DNA of 26,013 bases, taken from the NCBI GenBank assembly GCA_963532875.1, contig CAUSLO010000015.1:1-26013 (forward strand), written 5' to 3'. The notes below the pieces were generated by a model. The model was not told where the DNA came from. It was given only the letters and a program-made list of their open reading frames with translations, and did not search any database. Shown one piece after another: positions 1 to 7,413 of the stretch. The position numbers and the translations under genes were made by a program. This DNA is from CAUTUX01 sp963532875. Lineage in GTDB: Bacteria > Bacillota > Clostridia > Christensenellales > CAG-917. Every line of letters begins with the position of its first letter. The stretch's first letter is position 1.

Positions 1-17
1 TTGAACTACTTAAAGTC

Positions 18-473
18 TTATCTCTTATATAGTGGATTAATTTGGGAATTATTTACTTTACTTGATCCTATTCTAATATACCTTACTCCATCAAATGAAA
101 CTGGAATTTTTTTAGCACTTGGAATTTCTAACACTACTATTCTCTTATCAGCAAAGTATATCTCCTTAAAAGAAAAAAGAATATCTGGGGACAATTGCCT
201 CGCAATGTAATGTTCTAATGGTTCACCATTAACATTTATTCTATAGTTAAACGTAGTCCCTGAAATCTCATGAGTTGCGTCCGATACACCCCAAATAAGA
301 TACGCATATCCTCGTTTGCACATCGTCGCTGCATTGGAAAGTGCAGATATATATTCCCCTATCTCGTGTGGCTCATACCAGTTTTCTTTAAACTCGAACC
401 ATTCCTCTTCTGATTTGTATTGAATTAATTCTTTTATAATTTCATGGTGCTTACTCAAAACTTTATCCCCCAC
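18..473 (-). CDS. AlbA_2 (Schlafen-like) domain protein, short and probably truncated
   Basis: A 151-residue protein that is almost wholly an AlbA_2/Schlafen-type putative DNA-binding domain. Features seen are the EWFEFKENW start of the domain, the IGEYISALSNAA helix, the YLIWGVSDATHEISGT strand-turn and the GVRYIRIGSSKVN end. Family members I know of usually continue for several hundred residues (ATPase-like and winged-helix parts); this one stops about ten residues after the domain. A reading frame shifted by one remains open from the end of the domain to the window edge, so a frameshift or truncation is possible, but a stand-alone domain cannot be excluded. The start is GTG at 473, preceded by GGGGGATAA; an in-frame TTG at 458 is an alternative with an equally good GGGGG element. 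Family assignment is fairly sure; intactness is not. Confidence 0.7.
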   Translation of the reverse strand: MGDKVLSKHHEIIKELIQYKSEEEWFEFKENWYEPHEIGEYISALSNAATMCKRGYAYLIWGVSDATHEISGTTFNYRINVNGEPLEHYIARQLSPDILFSFKEIYFADKRIVVLEIPSAKKIPVSFDGVRYIRIGSSKVNNSQINPLYKR

Positions 474-507
474 TTATCCCCCACTTATCCCCCACTTTAT
501 CTACCAC
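463..507. repeat. 11-bp tandem repeat, three perfect copies plus one degenerate
   Basis: The unit TTATCCCCCAC occurs perfectly at 463-473, 474-484 and 485-495, followed after one extra T by the degenerate copy TTATCTACCAC at 497-507. Read on the minus strand each unit is GTGGGGGATAA, so each copy carries both a Shine-Dalgarno-like GGGGGAT and a GTG. The array therefore forms the translation-initiation region of the AlbA_2-domain gene. The unit length is not a multiple of three, so a change in copy number would move upstream GTG codons between frames. Confidence 0.85.
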
Positions 508-574
508 TTACATCTTAACACAACTGCGATACTTTCTTATCAATAAATTAAATAAACGTCTATAAACATATGCT

Positions 575-590
575 TAATGCGTATGCATTA
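575..590. repeat. short inverted repeat in the leader of the AlbA_2 gene
   Basis: TAATGC-GTAT-GCATTA is a perfect 6-bp inverted repeat with a 4-base loop, flanked by a direct repeat ATGCTTA (570-576 and 590-596). It lies between the PfoR-like gene and the AlbA_2 gene. There is no T-run after it on either strand, so it is not a convincing terminator; an operator is possible. Otherwise 508-651 shows nothing recognisable. Confidence 0.35.
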
Positions 591-651
591 TGCTTATAAA
601 ACTTTCATTAAAATGATTTGTAAGTTGTTTAAGACTTCCATGTATAAATGG

Positions 652-1806
652 TTATATCTTCATGTCGCCAAATTTTATAACTTTATAATTTCGTAATATC
701 TCGCTAACAATAAAACTTACGATTGTTGGGATTAATATAAAACAAACCAAGATCCCTAGTACTACGTTTACTGTGCTAATCATGTTTTTAGAGGCACTAA
801 TTGTTTCTATAACTCCAACTAATCCTGAAGTTCCCATTCCGCCACCAAATGCTGTACTTCTGAGCCCAAATGCTACAGTTGCGAATGGTCCTGAAATTGC
901 ACTAGAAATAACTGCTGGATAAAGTATTGCTGGATTTTTCATAATATTTGGGATCTGCAACATTGAGGTCCCTAGTCCTTGTGCCAACAAACCTCTCCAT
1001 CCGTTTTCTCTATAACTTGCTACTGCAAAGCCAATCATATGGCATGCACATCCTGCACACGCTGCCCCTCCTGCAAGCAACATCGCTGGACTATTATTTC
1101 CTAATGCAAAAGATATCCAGATTGCTGCAGATGATGTTGGCATGGTCAACAAAATACCCATCGTTATTGATATAACTAATCCTGCAGTGAATGGGGCTAA
1201 TGATGTTGCAACCTCTATCAACTTTGCTATTTGTTTAAAAAGTAATACAAATGGATATGCAATAAACACTCCGATTGCCATATACACGAACATGAACAAT
1301 GGCAACCCAATTACTGCTAACTTGATTTTCTTAGAAATATGTTGTCCTAGTTCAATTGATATGACCGAAACAACATACGCCCCTATCGGATCGCCAGGCG
1401 ACAGCATCTTTACTTTCGCCAAAGCCCCCAGCTTTTCTATTTTATCTGATGATATCAATCCAGTTAATTGTCCGACTATTTCGTATGAAAAAGAACCCAC
1501 CATTCCAGCAATTGTTGCTGTAACTATAACTGTGGGGTTGCATTTAAATTGAAGTGCTATCCCAATCCCAATTCCAGCACCCATTAACATCTTTGCTATT
1601 TTGCTTATAGTGATAACGAAATTGCCAAGAGGTACGCTTCCAAGTGATATTCCTTTGCCAATTAGTTCTAAAATTGTGCCGGCAATTAAAGTAACAAAGA
1701 GCCCCTTTGCCATTCCAGTAAAGGCGTCAATTATATATCTATCAAAGATTTTCTTGCTGTACTTCTTCGCTTGCTGTTTGCTTATCTTTTTTATCAATTT
1801 TCTCAA
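652..1806 (-). CDS. PfoR / PTS_EIIC_2-family membrane protein
   Basis: A 384-residue polytopic membrane protein of the PTS_EIIC_2 (PF13303) / PfoR (COG3641) family, related to PTS sugar permease subunits. Diagnostic segments are GMAKGLFVTLIAGTILE near the N-terminus, SPGDPIGAYVV in the middle, MPTSSAAIWISFAL, CHMIGFAVASYRENGW followed by LLAQGLGTSM, and GGGMGTSGLVG near the C-terminus. I see no IIA/IIB domain and no partner gene, so sugar uptake is not shown; PfoR was named in Clostridium perfringens for an effect on toxin expression. The TTG start at 1806 lies inside the upstream gene (65-nt overlap) with AAGGAGAT just before it, although the spacing is short. A later ATG at 1713 would drop conserved N-terminal residues. 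It is likely co-translated with the upstream M28-like gene. Confidence 0.85.
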   Translation of the reverse strand: MRKLIKKISKQQAKKYSKKIFDRYIIDAFTGMAKGLFVTLIAGTILELIGKGISLGSVPLGNFVITISKIAKMLMGAGIGIGIALQFKCNPTVIVTATIAGMVGSFSYEIVGQLTGLISSDKIEKLGALAKVKMLSPGDPIGAYVVSVISIELGQHISKKIKLAVIGLPLFMFVYMAIGVFIAYPFVLLFKQIAKLIEVATSLAPFTAGLVISITMGILLTMPTSSAAIWISFALGNNSPAMLLAGGAACAGCACHMIGFAVASYRENGWRGLLAQGLGTSMLQIPNIMKNPAILYPAVISSAISGPFATVAFGLRSTAFGGGMGTSGLVGVIETISASKNMISTVNVVLGILVCFILIPTIVSFIVSEILRNYKVIKFGDMKI

Positions 1807-2983
1807 TTATCTCCTTCAACATCTCATAGATATATGCAATATCGTGTTCTGTTACTTGGTAATTATAAATTTTACTTTTATTTGTATATATTGTTATTGC
1901 TTCACAATTAAATTTTCTTGCCACATCTGATGCGTATCTCTTGTCTGTATCTAAAAGTTTTGTAACACGTTTTTCATTTGATTTGGATATATTTGAATCT
2001 TCTTTAATGTAATCTAAAAATTCTTTAAAATACTCTCCACCTGTTTTCTTTATTGCCTCTGGTAAATTTACTTTAAATTCTCCGCTGATAATATGTGAAA
2101 TATTGATTACAATATTCTTTTTTGTTTTATTTTGATACTTGAAAAATGCATAACTTCCCGCATTTGCTAAAGTCTCTCCACCAAAACTAACAAACTTGAC
2201 ATTGTAATTGTTTAATTTGTTTTCTTCTTTAGAAAAGTACTCAAACAACTTTAATGCTATCCCAATGCTAATCCCATTATTCTCCACAACATGCTTTGGC
2301 AACAGTGAAAAGTGCGTGATTATCAAATATATTGAGAAACCACAGAAAATTAAAGGGAATACTACGAACACAGCAATGATGTTTTTGTCAGTTGCCCCAA
2401 TTCCTGCCCTTGCTATTAGAAGTAACATATATATCAATGTTGCAATTGGAAGTGCTATCCCTGTAAGTTTTTTTGAAAATTCTCTATCTTTCAACATAGT
2501 CCCATATTTATCATCATGGTTTGCTGTTAGAATTATAGACTGCTCATTATTGTCCCCTATATCTCCTGCTATGACGTTATACGAAACTTTTTTACTCTTT
2601 GCCTTTGACAACTTCCCTACTCCAAAAAGTAACGATATGTGTAAAGCCAAACCAATAATTAACACTGCCAAACTAGCAATTGAAACAATTGTATTTACAT
2701 ATTTTTTTGTTGGATCGACTCCAAAAGAGCCAAAGAAAATAATCATACTCACAAAATACCAAATTGACAAATACGGCACTGCTACTTGCCCACGAAACTT
2801 ATATATTTTGTATGGTTCAAGGCGTCCTAACTTATTAGTATCTTTTTCTATTTTATCTCTTAATTCTCTGGCAATCTTGGTCTCGCCTACTCCACCAGGT
2901 ATTGCAAAAGCAGTCTCCTCTATAGACTTTGCACACTCAACTATCTCTTTTGCTACATCTAAGTCTTTTTCTTCTTGGCTCAT
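1742..2983 (-). CDS. M28-peptidase-like membrane protein with degenerate metal site
   Basis: A 413-residue protein built like membrane M28 (aminopeptidase-type) proteins. The N-terminal stretch AFAIPGGVGETKIARELRD matches the usual PR-PGS-GE-A segment. Four hydrophobic helices follow at about 69-87, 97-121, 173-193 and 202-225, the second pair inserted in the peptidase fold. Recognisable motif positions are ILTANHDDKYG (152-161; family G-H-x-D), ENNGIS (234-239; family DN-SG) and SFGGETLANAGS (266-277; family EE-G--GS). The usual zinc His is Asn and the zinc Glu of the EE pair is Thr, so I infer loss of hydrolase activity; D156 and E270 remain. The ATG at 2983 has only a weak Shine-Dalgarno site. 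Its 3' end overlaps the PfoR-like gene, which suggests a joint function. Confidence 0.65.
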   Translation of the reverse strand: MSQEEKDLDVAKEIVECAKSIEETAFAIPGGVGETKIARELRDKIEKDTNKLGRLEPYKIYKFRGQVAVPYLSIWYFVSMIIFFGSFGVDPTKKYVNTIVSIASLAVLIIGLALHISLLFGVGKLSKAKSKKVSYNVIAGDIGDNNEQSIILTANHDDKYGTMLKDREFSKKLTGIALPIATLIYMLLLIARAGIGATDKNIIAVFVVFPLIFCGFSIYLIITHFSLLPKHVVENNGISIGIALKLFEYFSKEENKLNNYNVKFVSFGGETLANAGSYAFFKYQNKTKKNIVINISHIISGEFKVNLPEAIKKTGGEYFKEFLDYIKEDSNISKSNEKRVTKLLDTDKRYASDVARKFNCEAITIYTNKSKIYNYQVTEHDIAYIYEMLKEIIEKIDKKDKQTASEEVQQENL

Positions 2984-3040
2984 CTTGAATTTATTTTAAC
3001 ACACAAGGCTAACTTCTTTAAACTTTTACCATACAAGCCA

Positions 3041-3067
3041 AATAAAAAGGGCGACCTAAGTCGCCCT
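3041..3067 (-). terminator. rho-independent terminator of the envelope operon
   Basis: Read on the minus strand, AGGGCGAC-TTAG-GTCGCCCT forms a perfect 8-bp GC-rich stem (3048-3067) followed at once by a T-run (TTTTTATT). It lies about 20 nt after the stop of the large lipoprotein gene and just upstream of the M28-like gene, so it separates the two transcription units. Confidence 0.9.
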
Positions 3068-3086
3068 ACTTTTAGATACTTAGAAA

Positions 3087-5699
3087 TTATGCTGTTAGAT
3101 TTGCTAAATTAAAAATTTTATCATATGCTGCTGGACCAGATGAATCTGTGTTAGTTCCAGATATAACAGTTGTTTTTCTCTTTGCTGTGAGTTTAACTGA
3201 ACCAACAATTTCAAATGTGTATTCTTCTTCAAGTCCACCATCAATTGCTGTCAATATTGCCTTAATGCTTGCTACATCTGTTTTATTTATTAACCACTTC
3301 ATTCCGTTTTCTAATCCCTTTGTGCCAGCAATTACATTCTCCAGCCATGTAATACCGTATTTGTTAAGTACTTTCTGCAATTCTGCCTCTTCCTTTGGGG
3401 TTTTAACATAACTTTTATATTTGTCATATCTTTTTGCACTTTCTTCTTTTTGTATTTCGTATGCTTTTTCTGCTGCATTTCTTGCATTTTGAATTATTGT
3501 CTTTGCTTCTACTAATTTTATCTTTTCGTTTTCATTTTTATCTTTTTTATTCTCAAGTTCATCAACTGTTTTTTGTGCTTCTTTAATTTGAGCAAAGGTG
3601 TTTTCAAATATTCCAAGATTATAATAATCGTCAACATAGCCTTTAAGATTTACCAAACTATATGCGATTGCTTTGTCTTTATCTTCTTGAAGTATTCCAC
3701 GGAATAAGCCAAAAATACTGCTGTCGTTTGGATTTTCTATTTCTAATTTATCTTTATTGAAATCTTTAATCTTATTTATGAATCCTGGGATCATATCTAA
3801 CGATGGTTTGCCTAATTTGCTAAATAGATTGATAAAGTTATTATCAACACTTTCTTTTTCTGCAATTTTATATGAATCCTCTTGTGCGATAAATCTTTCC
3901 CTAAATATTTTGACTACGTCGATATTCATAAACATGAATGCCTTTGGTGCATCAGTTTTTACTGCTGTACCAATTCCGAAGAAGAACTCTTTCTTCGCCT
4001 TTCCTTCAGCAGTTAGAGTGTATTTATTAAATACTATTGCATCTGGATCAGCATTTGCTTCCGCTTCACTGTTGTATATATTTGCAAATATTGATTGTGC
4101 AATATCCTTAGCCAAGTTTTGTACATTTGCATTAAATGTTGCATTATTTGTTCTTACAGCCAACAAACTCTTGATAGCGTGTATTGATGCATAATATAAA
4201 ATCTTGTTTGCCTCTACTCCGCCAACTTTATATCCTGTCGATTCAATAGTAAGTGTTCCAGCATGAAATACTACCTTTGCTAGACGTTCACCTGCACTAT
4301 TTTTAACTTCCATTACGAATGCGGTTTTATTATTGCTTTCATTAAATAAATCAAGTGTTCCTTCTGCCTTTACTGTAATTTTTTCTTCATTTGCAACAGT
4401 ATCCAAAACTGTTCCTTCTGGAAATACTTTTGAGAACTTATGTAAGTCTGCCTTTAAACCCGAAAGTGTATATTCTTGTTCACTTTCTATTTTGTAGTCT
4501 TCTTTATACTCTGCCAAATCTAAACCAAAAGTTTTTGACATATTTTCTTTCGTTGCTTCTGTTTCATAGTTCTTAACAGTTATGTTGCTTAATTTTGTTG
4601 CTATACCAACTGCTTTACCTCTTACTTTGTAGTTATGTAACATTGCAGCAAAACCAATTGCTGACAACTTACCGTCGTTGTCTTCGTAACTTACTTGAAC
4701 TCTGTCTTTAGCATTAAACTGTTTAACAAACTTAGCAACTAAATCAAATTTATTAATAGTTACTGTTTTATCTTTTGTTTCAATACCTAAAAGTGTTGAA
4801 ACATCTTTGTTTCTAATTGCTTCTAAAAAGTCTATCTCGTTATTATTGATGATTTTATTTACATCAATACCAAAATTCGTAAGAATTTTGCCAAAGCCAC
4901 CTATCGTTTCCTTAGCGAATTCTACGAATGTTTTTGCTTCGCCATTTTTGTTAGGAATCTTTAAATCTTTAATAAATGAGTTTAATGCTTTCTTTATGGT
5001 AAATCCATCACCAAATGCGTCTGCTAAATTTTCAAAGTGTTTTGATATTGGTGAACTCAAAACTGCATTTACTAAGTTTGCTATTGTGCTTTTATCATTT
5101 AAATCAACGTGTAATTTGCTTGCGATTTGATCTTTCAACCATTCATTCTCTTCTAAGATTTTGTTCAAAATACTTACATATGAATCATTGCCTTCTCTTG
5201 TGTATTTACCTGCATCAAATTTGAAAGCAACTTTTTGTCCAGCAAATTCTAAATATACAGTATTTAAATCGCTAAAATAATATGAAAAAGTAGCGACGTT
5301 TTTATCTGCTGACTTGTTGTATATACTTGCAAATATTGCTGAATTTTTATAATTGTCTTTTCTATCAATTATTGCTTTTGTTTTTATAACTGTTTCAACA
5401 GCGTTTTCAATTGTGCCAACCCTTGTGCTATTCCCTATTTTAAGTTCAACATCTGCTCCAACTTCAATAACACCGTTTTTGTCAACTTTATGTTGCCCAG
5501 CCTTTGATACTGAAACATCCATGCCATCTAAAAACTTGCTAAAAGCCTCAAATCTCTCTTTTTCTATTTGATCTTGGGACTTTCCATTAGGTGTCTCATT
5601 ATTTTTTTTCTTCTTTGAACATCCAACTGCACCAACAGAAAGTATTGCTACTAATAACGAAATTAATATAAACAATACTACCTTTTTTACCTTTCCCAT
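3087..5699 (-). CDS. large lipoprotein of unknown function
   Basis: An 870-residue secreted lipoprotein. The N-terminus has a Lys-rich start, a hydrophobic core and the lipobox GAVGC, with Cys27 as the predicted lipidated residue, followed by KKKKNN and a polar linker. I do not recognise the body. It contains beta-rich segments of similar pattern (around 90-150, 440-490 and the last 40 residues), which look like diverged repeats. A charged stretch at about 690-770, with VDELENKKDKNENEKIKL, is predicted coiled coil. The start is well supported by AAGGA two bases before the ATG. It is the last gene of a three-gene operon, 19 nt after the preceding membrane-protein gene, and ends at a strong terminator. 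It probably acts outside the membrane together with the two upstream membrane proteins. Confidence 0.85.
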   Translation of the reverse strand: MGKVKKVVLFILISLLVAILSVGAVGCSKKKKNNETPNGKSQDQIEKERFEAFSKFLDGMDVSVSKAGQHKVDKNGVIEVGADVELKIGNSTRVGTIENAVETVIKTKAIIDRKDNYKNSAIFASIYNKSADKNVATFSYYFSDLNTVYLEFAGQKVAFKFDAGKYTREGNDSYVSILNKILEENEWLKDQIASKLHVDLNDKSTIANLVNAVLSSPISKHFENLADAFGDGFTIKKALNSFIKDLKIPNKNGEAKTFVEFAKETIGGFGKILTNFGIDVNKIINNNEIDFLEAIRNKDVSTLLGIETKDKTVTINKFDLVAKFVKQFNAKDRVQVSYEDNDGKLSAIGFAAMLHNYKVRGKAVGIATKLSNITVKNYETEATKENMSKTFGLDLAEYKEDYKIESEQEYTLSGLKADLHKFSKVFPEGTVLDTVANEEKITVKAEGTLDLFNESNNKTAFVMEVKNSAGERLAKVVFHAGTLTIESTGYKVGGVEANKILYYASIHAIKSLLAVRTNNATFNANVQNLAKDIAQSIFANIYNSEAEANADPDAIVFNKYTLTAEGKAKKEFFFGIGTAVKTDAPKAFMFMNIDVVKIFRERFIAQEDSYKIAEKESVDNNFINLFSKLGKPSLDMIPGFINKIKDFNKDKLEIENPNDSSIFGLFRGILQEDKDKAIAYSLVNLKGYVDDYYNLGIFENTFAQIKEAQKTVDELENKKDKNENEKIKLVEAKTIIQNARNAAEKAYEIQKEESAKRYDKYKSYVKTPKEEAELQKVLNKYGITWLENVIAGTKGLENGMKWLINKTDVASIKAILTAIDGGLEEEYTFEIVGSVKLTAKRKTTVISGTNTDSSGPAAYDKIFNLANLTA

Positions 5700-5718
5700 T
5701 TTCCTTTCCCCCTATATT

Positions 5719-7413
5719 TTATTTCAAACTCATTTTTTTCATTTTGTTTTTTTCTTCTAACATAATGCATGCAGCGATTATCAAGAAGAGCCCAACTGCT
5801 CCAAGAATGTATAAGTTCATTCTTACACCAGTCAAATTAACTACTCCTAATAGTTGTGCAGTAGAATTCAACCACGATGCATCTTGATATCCAAGCTGCC
5901 CTACTTCTGCACTTTGTGGACATAGTTCAAGTTGGAAATTACCGTTGTCATCTATAAGTGGATTAATGCTTAATTTCCCACCGCCTGACAATGTTTTAAC
6001 TAATTTATCAACACCATTACCGTCTGCTACACCATTAAGAACTTGATTGATTGTTTCAGACACTGTTCCACTTGCTAAAAGTGTTTCTAGAACATTTCCC
6101 AAAGGAAGTCCCCCTACTTGCATTGTTGACAATTTCTTACTCAATATTGTTTGTGCTTTACCATCCATATCAAGGACTGTCCACTTCATAGGTATTTCAA
6201 CCTTTCCGTTTCTGTATATGATTTTACCCTTTGATAATTCTAAATTAGTGCTTTTGCCTTTTTCATCGAATTCTCCACCTGCTGCCTCATATTCTCTCAA
6301 GGCTTTAATATCGCTGGTTTCAAAAAGAAAACCATCATAACCTACTAATTTGCCATCCTCGTCATATTTTGGCTTTGTTGCCTCATATCTTGGATTTGCA
6401 ATAAGTCTTAACAATACTGGAACTGTTTGTCTTCCTGGTCTTTGTGCAAAATTGATGCCTGGGTCTACGAATGTTTGATATCCGTCTTTATCCAATGCGT
6501 CAAAGTTTTTCTGTCTTAATTCTAGAAGTCGTTTCCCTTCTTTTTTTCTTTTATTAAAACCAATTTTGCATAAATTTTTAAAGACTGGATATTCTTTTTC
6601 AAAAACTGCCAATGCTAATGCTCTTCTGGTATTTAATCCTTTTTCTGTTCCACCGATTAGAGAATAGTTCAAATCTCTTAAAACATGATTCTTATATAGA
6701 TAGTCATAAAATTCTTTCTGTCTATCATCAAAACTCTTTAACGTTGTTTCAATCGCCTCTGGATTTCCTTCGTATTCTCTCCACTTGCTGTCTATGAATT
6801 CATTCTTGTATCCATTTACTGCAGTACCTACTTTGTGATTTTGATATCCAACTTCTGGTTCTGCTAATGCTTGATACCCAAGTTCTGCATCATATGCCCC
6901 TGAAGTTAATGTAGCCATAAAGAACTTTCTATCAAGTTTCCCAAGATCCTCTATTTGTTTATCTGTGTTGTAATATACATCTTCCATATAAAGTGTATTT
7001 TGTGTTGCCTTAGAAATTAAGTTAGGCAAGATGTAGTCAAACGCAAGTATTAAACAAAGTATTATGCCAAAATATGCGACACTCACTTTGATGGATTTTA
7101 CTATTTGTGAACTTTTTGATTTCTTCCTAAAAATTAATGGTACGGCTATTGCATACGGTATGGCTGGTATTATCAAAAATAAAGCCCCAAGGAATGGCCA
7201 GAAAGAATAGTATGGCATTAACTTCGCTGCCTTTCCGCCTAATGCTAACGCATAAATAAACATAATTACAAAAGGTAACGTTAAAAAAATTATTCCAACT
7301 ATACTGAATATTTGCTGTGCAATCTTACCGCCATTCTTTTTCTTAGGATTGCCGATAAGTATCTCTTCGTTTAAATCTGCACTCATATTAATGTTCATAT
7401 TGTTTTCAGCCAT
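5719..7413 (-). CDS. membrane protein with large extracytoplasmic domain, unknown function
   Basis: A 564-residue protein I do not recognise. Hydrophobic helices lie at about 36-59, 72-95 and 108-127, then about 400 polar residues, then a C-terminal helix (533-552) and a basic tail EEKNKMKKMSLK. This suggests three N-terminal spans, a big external domain and one final span. The segment NQVLNGV...LVKTLSGGGKLSI (456-483) resembles a segment in the preceding gene's product, which has the same topology, so the two may be distant paralogues. The ATG at 7413 has a strong AGGAGG and overlaps the end of the upstream gene by 8 nt, implying coupled translation and a complex of the two. Confidence 0.85.
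   Translation of the reverse strand: MAENNMNINMSADLNEEILIGNPKKKNGGKIAQQIFSIVGIIFLTLPFVIMFIYALALGGKAAKLMPYYSFWPFLGALFLIIPAIPYAIAVPLIFRKKSKSSQIVKSIKVSVAYFGIILCLILAFDYILPNLISKATQNTLYMEDVYYNTDKQIEDLGKLDRKFFMATLTSGAYDAELGYQALAEPEVGYQNHKVGTAVNGYKNEFIDSKWREYEGNPEAIETTLKSFDDRQKEFYDYLYKNHVLRDLNYSLIGGTEKGLNTRRALALAVFEKEYPVFKNLCKIGFNKRKKEGKRLLELRQKNFDALDKDGYQTFVDPGINFAQRPGRQTVPVLLRLIANPRYEATKPKYDEDGKLVGYDGFLFETSDIKALREYEAAGGEFDEKGKSTNLELSKGKIIYRNGKVEIPMKWTVLDMDGKAQTILSKKLSTMQVGGLPLGNVLETLLASGTVSETINQVLNGVADGNGVDKLVKTLSGGGKLSINPLIDDNGNFQLELCPQSAEVGQLGYQDASWLNSTAQLLGVVNLTGVRMNLYILGAVGLFLIIAACIMLEEKNKMKKMSLK

Noticed and set aside
463..507. Tandem repeat as a CRISPR array
   Set aside because: Units are 11 bp and directly adjacent with no spacers; no cas genes are seen.
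2208..2999. Open frame of 263 codons on the plus strand
   Set aside because: It is antisense to the M28-like gene, has no recognisable domain and no Shine-Dalgarno site; the minus-strand frame carries clear family motifs.
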